From Mycolicibacterium fluoranthenivorans (lineage in GTDB: Bacteria > Actinomycetota > Actinomycetes > Mycobacteriales > Mycobacteriaceae), in NCBI RefSeq assembly GCF_011758805.1, contig NZ_JAANOW010000003.1, positions 124,001 through 188,000 on the forward strand: 64,000 nt of DNA. The letters run 5' to 3'. Positions 7,846 to 17,997 of the stretch are shown piece by piece (the first letter of the stretch is position 1; each line of letters opens with the position of its first letter). The notes under the pieces are model-generated. The model was given only the letters and a program-made list of their open reading frames with translations. It made no database searches and was not told the origin of the DNA. The position numbers and the translations under genes are program-made.

Positions 7846-8988
7846 CTAGAGTCCCTGGAACCGCTCCTTGACCTGCTCGGCGGTGAGCCCGTAATCACTC
7901 AGCGAGTAGGTGTGCTTGGGTGCGCGCGGGCCCTTCTTGCTCGCCTCGTGGGAGTCGACCATGGCCTGGCGAGCGGCATCGGTGAAGTCGATGCCGAACG
8001 TCCGGTAGATACCCTCCACCGCGCCGATCGGATCCTTGATGAACTCGAAGTAGTCCACATCGCAGAACTGAGCTGGATCATGTTTGGCGCGTTCGGCATC
8101 GAAGAGCTCCAGGCCGCGCGACCAGGTCTCCATCGAATCGGCACCGATGACCTCGCCGCGGAACGTGTCCGACCACCCCTCGGTGGTGTGCTGGGCCAGT
8201 GAACACATCGAGGCCATGATGGTCTCGGCGGGCCGGTGGCACTGCACCACCAGCGCGTCAGGGTAGGTCGCGAACAGGGCGTCGAGCGCAAACAGGTGAC
8301 TGGGATTCTTGAGCACCCAGCGCTTCTCCGGTTCGTTGAGCCCGATCAGCTGCAGATTACGGCGGTGCCGCTGATAGGACTTGGTCCAGTCCTGCCGCGC
8401 CAGCCACCGGGAGTAGGTCGGGATGTGGGCCAGCGTCTCGTAGGACACCGAGTGCAGCGACTGACGCAGCAGCTGCCAGCACTCCTCGACCTCGTCAGCG
8501 GTCATGTAATGCAGGCCGGTATAGTCCGGGTTCTCCTCGTGCGCCTTGGTGAACTGCGCGTCGAGTTGGGCGAATACCGGGTTCTGCGACCAGGTTTCGC
8601 GTGGTGGGCGGGGTTGCGGGAACTCGGCGAGCCACAGTTCCAGACCCTGGTGCCGCGGGTCCGCGGTGAGCAGCCGATGGATCACCGTGGTGCCGGTGCG
8701 CGGCAGGCCGGTCACGAAGATCGGCCGCTCGATCGGCACGTCGGTGTGCTGCGGGTACTGCTTGAACGCCGCCTCCGAGACCAGACGGGCGACAAGGGCA
8801 TTCCGCACGAAGAAGCGCTGCATCTTGCTGCCGAGCTCGGTGAGATCGGCATCGCGTTGATAGGCCTCCAGCAGCACGCCGAGCGCCTCTTTGTAGTTAT
8901 CGTCATCGGGGCCGAAATCATCCAGCCCGCAGGCCTTCACGGCCGAGGCGTGCAGATCCTCGACGGTCCCCACATTGGTGCGCGTCAT
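7846..8988 (-). CDS. sulfotransferase-family protein, Rv3529c-like
   Basis: A 380-residue protein with a PAPS-type phosphosulfate-binding loop, FVTGLPRTGTTVIHRLL, at residues about 91-107, and a downstream region (PEKRWVLKNPSHLFALDALF) typical of the sulfotransferase_3 family. By size and neighbours it matches Rv3529c. It forms an operon with the SDR and DUF1214 genes: its ATG overlaps the SDR stop by one base. A KstR operator lies upstream of that operon, so sterol-dependent expression is expected. The acceptor is unknown and no sulfated sterol intermediate is established. Confidence 0.85.
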   Translation of the reverse strand: MTRTNVGTVEDLHASAVKACGLDDFGPDDDNYKEALGVLLEAYQRDADLTELGSKMQRFFVRNALVARLVSEAAFKQYPQHTDVPIERPIFVTGLPRTGTTVIHRLLTADPRHQGLELWLAEFPQPRPPRETWSQNPVFAQLDAQFTKAHEENPDYTGLHYMTADEVEECWQLLRQSLHSVSYETLAHIPTYSRWLARQDWTKSYQRHRRNLQLIGLNEPEKRWVLKNPSHLFALDALFATYPDALVVQCHRPAETIMASMCSLAQHTTEGWSDTFRGEVIGADSMETWSRGLELFDAERAKHDPAQFCDVDYFEFIKDPIGAVEGIYRTFGIDFTDAARQAMVDSHEASKKGPRAPKHTYSLSDYGLTAEQVKERFQGL

Positions 8989-9782
8989 CAGTACTTGTAC
9001 TCCCCGCAGTTGACATCCAACGTCTGCCCGGTGATACCGCTGGACAGGTCGCTGGCCATGAACAGGATGGCCGAGGCGACCTCGTCCTCGGTCGGCAGCT
9101 TCTTCAGATCGCTGTTGGCCGCGGCCGCCTTGTAGATCTCGTCCACGGTGGTGCCGTACTTGCCGGCCTGGTGTTCGAAGTAACCCTGCAGGGTTCCGCC
9201 CCAGATATAGCCGGGAAGTACCGAGTTCACCCGAATACCGCTGCCACCCAACTCACTTGCCAGCGACTGGGACATGGCCAGCAGCGCCGACTTGGCCAGC
9301 TTGTAGGCGCCCTGCTTGGGATCGGAGTGCCGGACCACCATCGAGTTGACGTTGACCACCGACCCCTTGGCCTCGGCCAGCGCCGGGGTGAACCCCTGGA
9401 TCAGACGCAGCGCGCCCAGCACCGTGAGCTCGATGGTCTCCCGGATGTGCTCGAAAGTGGTGTCGGCGAACGGTTTCATCGACGGTACCCGGAAGGCGTT
9501 GTTGATCAACACGTCGATCTTGCCGTACGCCTGCAGCGACTCGTCGACCAGATTGGCGACCTGCGCGTCATCGGTGATGTCGGTGCCGATCGCGACGGCC
9601 CGACGTCCCAGCCCGGTCACCTCTTTCGCGACGCTTTCCAACCGCTCGACGGTGCGGGCGGCCAGCACCAGATCGGCCCCCTCCTCGGCACATCTCCGCG
9701 CCAGCGTGGTGCCGAGTGCGGGCCCGACGCCGCTGATCACCACGACCTTGTCCTTCAGCAGTCCACCCAACGCGCCAGCCAT
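8988..9782 (-). CDS. short-chain dehydrogenase/reductase, Rv3530c-like
   Basis: A 264-residue classical SDR. The NAD(P) motif VVISGVGPALGTTLA and the NNAFR motif are present. The active site is formed by NVNSMVVRHSDPKQGAYKLAK, with Ser, Tyr and Lys in the YxxxK order. The ATG at 9782 is preferred because GGTGGG lies upstream. A TTG two codons earlier would overlap the preceding stop. It is the middle gene of the Rv3531c-3530c-3529c-type operon under a KstR box. A hydroxysteroid or hydroxyacyl-CoA dehydrogenase role is plausible, but the substrate is unknown. Confidence 0.88.
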   Translation of the reverse strand: MAGALGGLLKDKVVVISGVGPALGTTLARRCAEEGADLVLAARTVERLESVAKEVTGLGRRAVAIGTDITDDAQVANLVDESLQAYGKIDVLINNAFRVPSMKPFADTTFEHIRETIELTVLGALRLIQGFTPALAEAKGSVVNVNSMVVRHSDPKQGAYKLAKSALLAMSQSLASELGGSGIRVNSVLPGYIWGGTLQGYFEHQAGKYGTTVDEIYKAAAANSDLKKLPTEDEVASAILFMASDLSSGITGQTLDVNCGEYKY

Positions 9783-9784
9783 CG

Positions 9785-10918
9785 TCAACCCACCATTCTT
9801 TCGCCGATCAGCTTCTGGCGCAGCGCGATCCGCGCCCGCCAGTCCTCGTCTGAGATCTTGTTCGAGTCGTAGTACGGCAGCACCCCCGCCACGTCGGCCA
9901 GGTCGACGATCTGCACGCTCGGGCCGTCCGCTTCGGTCAGCTGACGCGACACCCGCTGCCAGCGGAACTGTAGATATCCCTTGCCGTGCCCCAGGGTTTC
10001 ACACCAGTTCGTCACGCCGGGGTTCGCATCGGAGACCACGATGCGGACCTTGCCGTCCGGATCCGCCTGCGCCTGAGTGCCGTTCAGCGACGTCTGATGG
10101 TTGATGTAGTCCAGCGAGATGTACCACAGGCTGCCCAGCTGGAAGCCCACGTACGGCGCATCGGTGACCGGCAGCGTGATGACAACGGCCTGATCCGGCG
10201 CAAGATCGTAGTGCCCCACCGAGGAGTACTGGGTGGCCAGCCCGCCCGGGGTCAGCCGCGGTGCGGTCAGCGTGTTCACCGGAAGGTTGTCGTAGAACCA
10301 TTTCGGGAACTGCAACCAGGTCTTCACCCGCTGCACGAGCTGCTTGCCCGCCACCGCATAGCGCTTCTCCACCAATTCCCTGGTGAGCGCGGCCGGGGCG
10401 GTGCCGGCGGTGTCGGTCCGCGCGATGGCGAACGTGCCACGCTGGGCCGCCCAGTCGTTGTAGACCTCGCGGATCACCAATTGGGCCGGCTTGTCCGGGG
10501 TGAAGCGCCATTCGAAGGTGCCGTCGGCGGCAATGTCGAGCTTGCGGTCGTCGAAGGCCGTCTCACTGTCGGGCACGACCTCCTCGGTGTACTCGCCGCC
10601 CAGCAACTGGAAGCTGACATCGGTGGTGGTGCCGCGCCGTCCGGTCACCACATATTCATGGCCGGGCTGCACCCGGGTACCGAAGTACATGGTGTCCGGA
10701 TTGTCGAGGCCCATCTTGGTGAACGGACCGGTTCCGCTGTGCAGGAACGGGTGGTCGCGGTCGTAATCGAAGGCAACGTGCGTGCAGGCCGCGATGCAAC
10801 CGGCCAGATACTGCAGCCCTTCGAGCAGATCGGCTTCGGATTCGATGAACGGAGCTTCGGTGACGAGACGTTCGGCCTCGGCGACGGCGTCCAGAAAAGG
10901 TTGTGCGTACATCCTCAT
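9785..10918 (-). CDS. DUF1214-type protein, Rv3531c-like
   Basis: A protein of about 378 residues with no catalytic motif that I can assign. The C-terminal half (VVITLPVTDAPYVGFQLGSL and the following strands) resembles DUF1214, a beta-rich domain. The gene is first in the operon that continues with the SDR and sulfotransferase-like genes, and it starts 55 bp from a KstR operator, as Rv3531c does. The start is uncertain: ATG codons occur at 10918 and 10912, and an in-frame TTG at 10936. Function in sterol catabolism is inferred from regulation only. Confidence 0.75.
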   Translation of the reverse strand: MRMYAQPFLDAVAEAERLVTEAPFIESEADLLEGLQYLAGCIAACTHVAFDYDRDHPFLHSGTGPFTKMGLDNPDTMYFGTRVQPGHEYVVTGRRGTTTDVSFQLLGGEYTEEVVPDSETAFDDRKLDIAADGTFEWRFTPDKPAQLVIREVYNDWAAQRGTFAIARTDTAGTAPAALTRELVEKRYAVAGKQLVQRVKTWLQFPKWFYDNLPVNTLTAPRLTPGGLATQYSSVGHYDLAPDQAVVITLPVTDAPYVGFQLGSLWYISLDYINHQTSLNGTQAQADPDGKVRIVVSDANPGVTNWCETLGHGKGYLQFRWQRVSRQLTEADGPSVQIVDLADVAGVLPYYDSNKISDEDWRARIALRQKLIGERMVG

Positions 10919-10972
10919 CCGTTCTTCGCGTTCCAATATTGGACCGCAGTGGTAGAGTTTCCGACCTGAGAC

Positions 10973-10986
10973 TAGAACGGGTTCTA
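10973..10986. promoter_or_regulatory. KstR operator upstream of the DUF1214-SDR-sulfotransferase operon
   Basis: TAGAACGGGTTCTA is a perfect match to TnnAACnnGTTnnA, extended to the palindrome CTAGAACGGGTTCTAG. It lies between the divergent DUF1214-type gene and the IclR gene. It is 55 bp from the former and 31 bp from the IclR ATG, so it may govern both directions. Confidence 0.88.
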
Positions 10987-11016
10987 GTTCGCGTCAACGA
11001 TCGGGGGTCAGTAGCG

Positions 11017-11928
11017 ATGACACTCGCGGAACCGGCCGGGCGCGCCTCACCACCCACCGCCCGCGTGGTCGCGATCCTGGACTTCCTGGCACGCCATCCG
11101 CACGATCGGTTCGGCCTGTCCGAACTGGCCCGCCGGGTCGGGCTGAGCAAGCCCACCTGCCTGGGGATCGTCACCACCCTGGCCGAGAGCGGCTACCTGG
11201 TGCGCGAATCTTCGGACAAGACCTACCGGCTGGGCCCGGCGCTGATCACGCTCGGCCATACCGCCCAGGAGTCGATGCGGGTCAGCCCGGCCGCGCGTAC
11301 CGAGCTGGGACGCCTCAGTGAGAAGTTCGATGCCACCGCGGCACTCTCGGGCGTCGTCGACGACCGCATCACCCTGCTGGAACTGGTGGCCCCAACGGGT
11401 ACGCCGCCGGCGGTGCGGGTCGGCCAGAGCTATCCGTTCGCCCCACCGGTCGGTCTGATGTTCGTGCTCTGGGATGAACGAGCCGTCCGGGAGTGGCTGG
11501 CCAAGGAACCCACCATCCCGCTGCGCACCGACAGCGCTCGCCTGGCCCGGGTGATCGCCGAATGCCGTGCCGCGGGTTACCTCGCGGAGCGGCTGACTCC
11601 CGGTGGCCGCCGGCTCTATGCCCTGATGGCCGGGATGTCGAGCACGTTGCCCGACGAATTACGCGCGCTGCTGGGCGAATTGGTCTCCGATATCGGCGAA
11701 CGCGTCTACCTGCCCGACGGTGGCGAGTCGGGGACACGGACCCGGCACGACATCAGCGTCATCGCCGCGCCGGTCTTCGACCATCACCGACGCCAGGTCA
11801 TGGTGGTCTCACTGCAGATCGGGCATGCCCTGACCGACAGCGAGATCACCGAACGAGCCCGCGAGGTGATGGCCAGCGCGGCCGCGCTGACCGCTCAGCT
11901 CGGCGGGTCGAGACCGGACCAGAACTAG
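11017..11928 (+). CDS. IclR-family transcriptional regulator
   Basis: A 303-residue regulator. It has an N-terminal winged helix (VVAILDFLARHPHDRFGLSE, LARRVGLSKPTCLGIVTTLA, residues about 14-70) and a C-terminal IclR effector-binding domain of about 180 residues. The ATG at 11017 follows CGGGGG at 11002-11007. The gene is absent from the corresponding M. tuberculosis order, where PPE61/62 follow Rv3531c. It is read away from a KstR operator, so it may itself belong to the sterol regulon. No effector can be named. Confidence 0.88.
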   Translation: MTLAEPAGRASPPTARVVAILDFLARHPHDRFGLSELARRVGLSKPTCLGIVTTLAESGYLVRESSDKTYRLGPALITLGHTAQESMRVSPAARTELGRLSEKFDATAALSGVVDDRITLLELVAPTGTPPAVRVGQSYPFAPPVGLMFVLWDERAVREWLAKEPTIPLRTDSARLARVIAECRAAGYLAERLTPGGRRLYALMAGMSSTLPDELRALLGELVSDIGERVYLPDGGESGTRTRHDISVIAAPVFDHHRRQVMVVSLQIGHALTDSEITERAREVMASAAALTAQLGGSRPDQN

Positions 11929-12359
11929 ACCTCGGCCAGCACCGCGAGTGCGTCGGTCGGCGCCACCTGCAACCCGCATCGGTCCTTGTAGGCGGTCAGC
12001 GGCGCCTGGATGGCACGCAGCTCATCGGCCTCTTGCGGATGATCCTTGAAGTAGCCGTCGAACTGACCGACCGCGACGAATGCCGGCTGCCGGGTGAAGT
12101 CGATGAGCGCCGCGTTCACGTCGGGATGCGCGGCGAAGTACGCCGACAGCTCCTTGGTGACCGAACTGATGGTGTCGGCCAGCCCAGCCGCGTTGCAGTC
12201 GCCGGCTGCAGGCGCCGACGTCGTCGGAGTCGCCGGGGCAGGCGTGCTGTCCGAGCCCTCCGGATCAGCCCAGGAGGTCGGCATGCCCAGCATGGCGCCG
12301 GCGGCACCGGCAGCGATGAGACCGAAGGTGGCGCGCCGGAAGGTGGCGATACGAGCCAT
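11925..12359 (-). CDS. hemophore-type exported heme-binding-family protein
   Basis: A 144-residue exported protein. The signal peptide (MARIATFRRATFGLIAAGAA) ends near SWA-DPEG. A Pro/Ala/Thr-rich linker and a helical domain of about 95 residues follow, with two Cys (GDCNAAGL and KDRCGLQV) and the AYFAAHPDVNAALIDFT pattern of the mycobacterial haemophore (MHB) family. An AAAGGAG Shine-Dalgarno sequence supports the ATG at 12359. It overlaps the convergent IclR gene by 4 bp. Heme uptake is the family expectation. The heme ligand is not obvious here. Confidence 0.8.
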   Translation of the reverse strand: MARIATFRRATFGLIAAGAAGAMLGMPTSWADPEGSDSTPAPATPTTSAPAAGDCNAAGLADTISSVTKELSAYFAAHPDVNAALIDFTRQPAFVAVGQFDGYFKDHPQEADELRAIQAPLTAYKDRCGLQVAPTDALAVLAEV

Positions 12360-12485
12360 GTGTGTACTCCTTTGCAGCGGATCGGCCGGGGCATCCCGGC
12401 CCTGTAGAGCACGTCGCCTCGGCAAACACGGCTGTTACACACGTGGCGGAAATTCACTTCTGTCCGCACGGCGCGATGTGTTGCG

Positions 12486-13172
12486 ATGGCAGTCATGACG
12501 GACCCGATCTGGCCGTTGGCGGACTTGGAAGTGACCACTCCGACCCTGGGCCTGCGCTACATCACCGACGAGCTGGCCACCGATCTCGCGCGCCTGGCGG
12601 CCAGGGGTATTCACGATCCCGCCACCATGCCGTTCTCGGAGCCGTGGACCGACGTGCCCTCACCCCAGTTGGAACGCAACAGCCTGCAGTACTTCTGGCG
12701 CTGCCGCGCCGAGGTGACCCCCGAACACTGGGACCTGCCGCTCGCCGTGCTCGCCGGCGGGCGGCCCGTCGGGGTGTGCACGGTGCACGCCGAGCAGTTC
12801 CCGGCCCGCCGATCGGTGACGACGGGGTCGTGGCTGGGCCGCGCACATCAGGGCCGCGGCCTCGGGCGGGAGATGCGCCAGGCCGCCTTGCATCTGATCT
12901 TCGCGGGCTTCGGCGCCGGCGAAGCCACCACCCGCGCGTGGCACGACAACGCCGCATCGCTGGGTGTCACGCACTCGCTGCCCTACGCGCAGACCGGCAC
13001 CGCGCAGGAACAACGCCGCGACCGGACCGACACCATGCTCGCCTTCACGATGCGCCGTGCCGCATGGAACCCGATTCGCCGCAACGATATTCACCTGACC
13101 GGTGTGCCGGCCGTCGCCGCGCAGCTGGGCTTCTCACCGCACGCCGGCGAGCGCGAACGGGAGGACGGCTGA
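12486..13172 (+). CDS. GNAT-family N-acetyltransferase
   Basis: A 228-residue RimJ/RimL-like acetyltransferase. Typical features are [20 protein letters not shown] at the N-terminus, the acceptor-side region near PFSEPWTD, and the acetyl-CoA loop [19 protein letters not shown] at about residues 118-136, followed by HDNAASLGV. Two Met codons (12486, 12495) can serve as the start. The gene converges on, and overlaps by 39 bp, the RecQ-like helicase gene. The acceptor substrate is unknown. Confidence 0.85.
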   Translation: MAVMTDPIWPLADLEVTTPTLGLRYITDELATDLARLAARGIHDPATMPFSEPWTDVPSPQLERNSLQYFWRCRAEVTPEHWDLPLAVLAGGRPVGVCTVHAEQFPARRSVTTGSWLGRAHQGRGLGREMRQAALHLIFAGFGAGEATTRAWHDNAASLGVTHSLPYAQTGTAQEQRRDRTDTMLAFTMRRAAWNPIRRNDIHLTGVPAVAAQLGFSPHAGEREREDG

Positions 13173-15236
13173 CGCACCGGCCGCCCGCACCACCCGTGCC
13201 GCCATGGTCAGCGTCCACCCGGTATCGGTGACATCGTCGATGAGCAGTACCGGTCCCGCATCCACGTGGACCGGCACCTCCCACGCATCCCGCAGTCCCG
13301 CCACCCGGTAAGCCGAGTTCGCCGCGGTGACAGGCCGGTGCTGGGGTGTGTACCTCAGCACCCCGAGATCGGTGAGCCTGCCGAGCTGGGCCAGCCGGGC
13401 CGCGGTCGAGCGGATCAGCTGCGGTCTGGTCGCCGAGTCCAGCGCCAGCACCGCGGTGGGCCTGGTCTTCCAGTCCCACGCCTTGAGCACCGCTATGGCG
13501 GCCTGCACCAGGTCATCGGGGACCTCACCGTCGGGCTCGTCCAGCAGTCGCCGCAGCCGGGTGCCCCAGCCCAGGTCGGTGAGCCGTCCGATCACCCGGC
13601 CAGGTTCCGGGCCGTCCCCGATGCGGCCCGACAGGTCGACACCCAGGGATGCCAGCCCGGTGGGCCATTGGCGGCGTGGGGCGATCTCCACCCCGGGGCG
13701 CATCAGCTGCTCGCGGGCCGATTCGGCCGCCGACACGTCGACCGCGTTCGGATAGCGGGAGCCGACACAGTTGTCACAGCGCTCGCACCGATGATCGGCC
13801 GCCAGGTCGGGGTCGTCGAGCTGACCCCGCAGGAATGCCATCCGGCACCCGGATGTCGACTGGTAGTCGAGCATGGCCTGCTGCTCGCGCTGCCGGGCCT
13901 CCGCCAGCTTTCGGTACCGCGGTTCGTCGTAGCCCCATGGCTGGCCGGTGCTGATCCAGCCGCCCTTGACCCGGCGCACCGCGCCGTCGACGTCGAGCAC
14001 CTTGAGCACCATCTCCAGACGCGACCGGTTGAGGTCGACCAGCGGTTCCAGCGCGGCAGTGGACAGCGCCCGGTCCGGCTCGAGCGCGCCGATCACGTTG
14101 CGCACCATCGCTTCCGACGGGAACGCCACCGAGGAGAAATACCGCCACACGTCGGCGTCCTCGCGACCGGGTAGCAGGATCACCTCTGCGCTGGCGGTGG
14201 CACGACCGGCGCGGCCCACCTGTTGGTAATAGGCGATCGGCGAGGACGGCGCACCCAGATGCACGACGAACCCGAGATCGGGTTTGTCGAAACCCATCCC
14301 CAGCGCCGAGGTGGCGATCAGCGCCTTGACCCGGTTGGCCAGCAGGTCGGCCTCCAACTGCTCGCGTTCGGCGGCCTCCGTCGACCCGGTATAGGCCGCT
14401 ACCGGGAATCCGCGTTCCCGCAGCAGCGCGGCGATATCGTGGGCCTGTGACACCGTCAGCGTGTAGATGATCCCCGACCCGGGTAGCGAATCCAGTTGCG
14501 CAGCAACCCATGCCGCGCGTTGAGCCGGTCCCCCGGCCTGCACCACCGACAACCGCAACGACTCCCGGTCCAGTCCGCCGCGCAGCACCAGGGTGTCCGC
14601 TCCCCCGACGCCCAACTGGGCGGCGACATCGTCGACCACTCGGTCGTTGGCTGTTGCCGTGGTCGCCAGAACGGGTATATCGGACCCCAATTCGGCGATC
14701 AGCGTCCGGATCCGGCGGTAGTCGGGGCGGAAATCGTGGCCCCAGTCCGAGACGCAGTGCGCTTCGTCGACCACCACCAACCCCGCGTCGGCGGCCAGCG
14801 CGGGCAGCACGGCGTCCCGGAAGTCCGGATTGTTCAACCGCTCCGGGCTGACCAGCAACACATCGAGTTCACCCGCGGTGACCCGTCGATGCACGTCCTG
14901 CCATTCGGTCACATTGCTGGAGTTGATCGTCGCCGCCGCCACCCCGGCCCGCTGCGCCGCCGCCACCTGGTTGCGCATCAGCGCCAGCAGCGGCGACACG
15001 ATGACCGTCGGCCCGCGCCCGGCGGCCCGAAGCAGCTTGGCGGCGATGAAGTACACCGCCGATTTGCCCCAGCCGGTGCGTTGCACCACCAGCGCACGTC
15101 TGCGCCCGACGACCAACGCTTCGATGGCCGTCCATTGATCATCGCGCAGTACCGCCTCCTGGCCTGCGAGCTGTTCCAGGATGGCCTGCGCGTCAGTACG
15201 CGTAGGTGTTGGCAGGCTTGGGGATCGGGGTGGCAC
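13134..15236 (-). CDS. RecQ-like DNA helicase with C-terminal phosphoribosyltransferase-like domain
   Basis: A 700-residue SF2 helicase. Motif I is QRTGWGKSA (Lys about 58). Motif [21 protein letters not shown], is characteristic of RecQ. The second RecA domain ends [10 protein letters not shown] zinc-type cluster follows (GCRMAFL and CERCDNC). The C-terminal 150 residues contain [18 protein letters not shown], the PRPP-loop signature of type I phosphoribosyltransferases. No HRDC domain is visible. The GTG at 15236 is chosen because GGAGG lies 6 bases upstream, although the frame remains open further. It overlaps the upstream TIGR03943-type gene by 44 bp and so is probably coupled to it. Confidence 0.88.
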   Translation of the reverse strand: MPPRSPSLPTPTRTDAQAILEQLAGQEAVLRDDQWTAIEALVVGRRRALVVQRTGWGKSAVYFIAAKLLRAAGRGPTVIVSPLLALMRNQVAAAQRAGVAAATINSSNVTEWQDVHRRVTAGELDVLLVSPERLNNPDFRDAVLPALAADAGLVVVDEAHCVSDWGHDFRPDYRRIRTLIAELGSDIPVLATTATANDRVVDDVAAQLGVGGADTLVLRGGLDRESLRLSVVQAGGPAQRAAWVAAQLDSLPGSGIIYTLTVSQAHDIAALLRERGFPVAAYTGSTEAAEREQLEADLLANRVKALIATSALGMGFDKPDLGFVVHLGAPSSPIAYYQQVGRAGRATASAEVILLPGREDADVWRYFSSVAFPSEAMVRNVIGALEPDRALSTAALEPLVDLNRSRLEMVLKVLDVDGAVRRVKGGWISTGQPWGYDEPRYRKLAEARQREQQAMLDYQSTSGCRMAFLRGQLDDPDLAADHRCERCDNCVGSRYPNAVDVSAAESAREQLMRPGVEIAPRRQWPTGLASLGVDLSGRIGDGPEPGRVIGRLTDLGWGTRLRRLLDEPDGEVPDDLVQAAIAVLKAWDWKTRPTAVLALDSATRPQLIRSTAARLAQLGRLTDLGVLRYTPQHRPVTAANSAYRVAGLRDAWEVPVHVDAGPVLLIDDVTDTGWTLTMAARVVRAAGASAVLPFALAGVR

Positions 15237-15858
15237 GGGTGACCTCCAGGGTCGGGATGAAATGGGTGGAAGGATTCGAGGACCCCGGGATGACACGCCC
15301 TTCGATGCGTAGCCAGGTGTCATCGGGATGACCGGAGACGTTGCCGGACAGATGGACCCGGGCAAGCTGCGCATCCGCGGCGCAGCAGATGATCACCACC
15401 CGGGCCAGGTCATCGCCCATGACGAAGCCGGTGGTGCTGATCGATTGGTTGTCCAGGCTCTTCGTCGAGTCGGCGGCAGCGCGCATCAGCAGTTCGGGCA
15501 GGGAGACCGTGCCATCCGCAGGTAGCGGCGGGAACGGCCGCAGATGCGGCTGCGCGGCCGCCGGCGACTCCGGAGTCGCACCGACCACGCCCATGGCCGG
15601 TACCGCCACGAATGCGGTGAGCGCCACCGGGATCAGCAGCAGCCAGGCCGTACCGCCGTGGTGGTGGTGCTCGGCCGCACCGTGGCGCGCGTCGGCCAGG
15701 AATCCGGCCAGCCCCAGCACCACCAGCAGCACCGCGGCCGCGATCAGCCACGGCAGTAGACCCGGTTTGACGAAGTTGAGGTAGGTGCCTTTCACCACCA
15801 GCAATCCGGCACTCAGCCCGATCAGCAGCACCAGCGTGTTCTGCACGACCCGGCTCAT
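15193..15858 (-). CDS. TIGR03943-type membrane protein
   Basis: A 221-residue protein with two N-terminal membrane segments (residues about 8-24 and 33-52), a His-rich linker ([11 protein letters not shown]) and a third segment. A periplasmic-side domain with the Cys-Cys motif [15 protein letters not shown] follows. This matches the TIGR03943 family, which is regularly encoded next to YraQ/DUF318 permeases, as here: its ATG overlaps the permease stop by 4 bp. The His and Cys clusters suggest metal handling. The transported species is not known. Confidence 0.85.
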   Translation of the reverse strand: MSRVVQNTLVLLIGLSAGLLVVKGTYLNFVKPGLLPWLIAAAVLLVVLGLAGFLADARHGAAEHHHHGGTAWLLLIPVALTAFVAVPAMGVVGATPESPAAAQPHLRPFPPLPADGTVSLPELLMRAAADSTKSLDNQSISTTGFVMGDDLARVVIICCAADAQLARVHLSGNVSGHPDDTWLRIEGRVIPGSSNPSTHFIPTLEVTRATPIPKPANTYAY

Positions 15859-16841
15859 GACGCGGTCCCCAGCACCAACAGTCCGACCGCGGTGGCAATG
15901 GTGGTGGCCACCAGCAGGGTGAGCGGCGCGAACCGGACCGCGAACGCCCGGCCGAACATCCCGACCTGCATGGCGAACAACTTCACGTCGATGGCCGGGC
16001 CGACCACCAGGAACACCAGCCGGGGCAACAACGGCAGCATGGTGAATCCGGCCGCGACGAAGGCGTCGGCTTCCGAACAGAGGGCCAGCACCACCGCCAA
16101 GATCGCCATCGCGAGGATGCCGAACACCAGATTTCCGGCCACGTGCTCGAACACCCATGTGGGCACGAACGCCCGCAGCAGTGCCACCGCCGCCGCGCCG
16201 ATCACCAGGAAGCCGGCGGACTGCAGGAAGTCGTGCCGGGCCGCACCGGTGAACACCGCCCAGCGCGGGGCCGAATCATCGTGCGGGGTCGGCAGGGTGC
16301 GGGTCACCCACGCGGCGCAGCCCCAGCGTTGCCACAGCAGACCCATGGTCACCGCGGTGAGAAGCGATGCGGCGCAACGGGCCACCACCATCTGCGGCTG
16401 ACCGGGGAACGCGACCGCGGTCGCGACCAGTACCACCGGGTTGATGGCCGGCGCCGAGAGCATGAACGTCAGCGCGGCACCGCCGGTGTCGGGGCTGAAC
16501 AACCGGCGCGCCACCGGGACCGAGCCGCATTCACAGCCCGGCAGGGCAGCTCCCCCCACCCCGGCGGCGGCCACCGCGAGCACCGGGCGCCGCGGCAGCC
16601 AGCGCTGCAGCCGCTCAGCGGTCACAAAGGCGGCGACCAGCCCGCTGACGATGACGCCCAGCACCAGGAAGGGCAGCGCCTGAACGAACACCCCGCAGAA
16701 GATGGTGGCGGCGGCCGCCAGCCGCGGGTGGGTGGACAACACGCCGCTGACCGTCCCCGCCGACAGCGCCAGCACGATGAGACCGACCAGCAGGAACTCC
16801 AGCGAGCCCGCCCTGCGGCGCGTTGTCGCAGTGGTGGCCAT
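15855..16841 (-). CDS. YraQ/DUF318-family permease
   Basis: A 328-residue polytopic membrane protein with about eight hydrophobic segments. The signature GGAALPGCECGSVPVARRL at about residues 95-113 and the later LMLSAPAINPV-like and CSEADAFVAAGF loops identify the DUF318 (YraQ) permease family. It is the promoter-proximal gene of a two-gene unit with the TIGR03943 protein. The pair is common in actinobacteria and often lies near metal-responsive genes, but no metal-regulator box was recognised in the 103 bp upstream. The substrate is unassigned. Confidence 0.87.
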   Translation of the reverse strand: MATTATTRRRAGSLEFLLVGLIVLALSAGTVSGVLSTHPRLAAAATIFCGVFVQALPFLVLGVIVSGLVAAFVTAERLQRWLPRRPVLAVAAAGVGGAALPGCECGSVPVARRLFSPDTGGAALTFMLSAPAINPVVLVATAVAFPGQPQMVVARCAASLLTAVTMGLLWQRWGCAAWVTRTLPTPHDDSAPRWAVFTGAARHDFLQSAGFLVIGAAAVALLRAFVPTWVFEHVAGNLVFGILAMAILAVVLALCSEADAFVAAGFTMLPLLPRLVFLVVGPAIDVKLFAMQVGMFGRAFAVRFAPLTLLVATTIATAVGLLVLGTAS

Positions 16842-16944
16842 GGCCCCTATCTTGCCCGGGCCTCCTGACAGTTACCCAGATCGACGTTTTGGCCGGTTCT
16901 TCTCGACCTTTCCCGCCCGTGTGATCAATTGGGCGGATAGGGGG

Positions 16945-17997
16945 TCAGGCGTTGGAGGCTTCCTGCTCGCGTTTGATCTCCAGCGCGATGTCGATGAGCT
17001 GATCCTCCTGGCCACCGATCAGCTTGCGCTGGCCGACCCGGAGCAACAACTCATGGGCGGGCACGCCATAACGTTCGCCCTGGCGAACTGCGTGCTTGAG
17101 GAAGCTGGAGTACACCCCGGCGTAGCCCATGATCAGTGCGTTGCGGTCGAGCAGGCACTCAGCGGGCATCGCCGGCGCGACGACCTCTTCGGCGGCGTCG
17201 GCGATATCGAAGAAGTCGATACCGGTCTTGACGCCGATCTTGTCGAACACCCCGACCAGCGCCTCCACCGGCGCGTTACCGGCACCGGCGCCGAACCGGC
17301 GACACGACCCGTCGATCTGTTTGGCGCCGGCGCGCACGGCCTCGACCGAGTTGGCGACGCCGAGGCCGAGGTTCTCATGACCGTGAAATCCGACCTGCGC
17401 GTCATCGCCGAGTTCGGCGACCAGCGCCGCGACCCGGTCGGCGACCTGATCGAGCACCAGCGCACCGGCGGAATCGACGACGTAGACGCACTGGCAGCCG
17501 GCATCGGCCATGATGCGGGCTTGGGCGGCCAGTTTCTCCGGGGCGATGGTGTGGCTCATCATCAAGAACCCGACCGTCTCCAACCCGAGTTCACGGGCCA
17601 GCCCGAAATGCTGGATCGAGACGTCGGCCTCGGTGCAGTGGGTGGCGATCCGGCAGATCGACCCACCGTTGTTCTGCGCCTCCTTGATGTCTTCCTTGGT
17701 GCCCACCCCGGGCAGCATCAGGAACGCGATCTTGGCCTCTTTGGCGGTCTGGGCGGCGAGTTTGATCAACTCCTGCTCCGGGGTTTTGGAGAACCCGTAA
17801 TTGAACGACGAGCCGCCCAGCCCGTCACCGTGGGTGACCTCGATGACCGGGACGCCCGCGTTGTCGAGTGCGGCGACGATCGCCTGCACTTCGTCTGTGG
17901 TGAACTGATGGCGCTTGTGATGGGACCCGTCGCGCAGCGACGTGTCGGTCATCCGGACATCCCAGATCGGGTTGAAGAAAATATCGGCGGTGCTCAT
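16945..17997 (-). CDS. hsaF: 4-hydroxy-2-oxovalerate-type aldolase HsaF
   Basis: A 350-residue DRE-TIM metallolyase that cleaves the 4-hydroxy-2-oxoacid made in sterol ring A/B degradation. The products are pyruvate and propanal, channelled to HsaG. The catalytic start region is [15 protein letters not shown], with Arg22, Asp23 and His26. The metal ligands lie in GFHGHENLG, and the C-terminal part is the communication domain that binds the dehydrogenase. Its ATG overlaps the hsaG stop by 4 bp. It is the last gene of the hsaE-hsaG-hsaF operon, as in M. tuberculosis. Confidence 0.96.
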   Translation of the reverse strand: MSTADIFFNPIWDVRMTDTSLRDGSHHKRHQFTTDEVQAIVAALDNAGVPVIEVTHGDGLGGSSFNYGFSKTPEQELIKLAAQTAKEAKIAFLMLPGVGTKEDIKEAQNNGGSICRIATHCTEADVSIQHFGLARELGLETVGFLMMSHTIAPEKLAAQARIMADAGCQCVYVVDSAGALVLDQVADRVAALVAELGDDAQVGFHGHENLGLGVANSVEAVRAGAKQIDGSCRRFGAGAGNAPVEALVGVFDKIGVKTGIDFFDIADAAEEVVAPAMPAECLLDRNALIMGYAGVYSSFLKHAVRQGERYGVPAHELLLRVGQRKLIGGQEDQLIDIALEIKREQEASNA

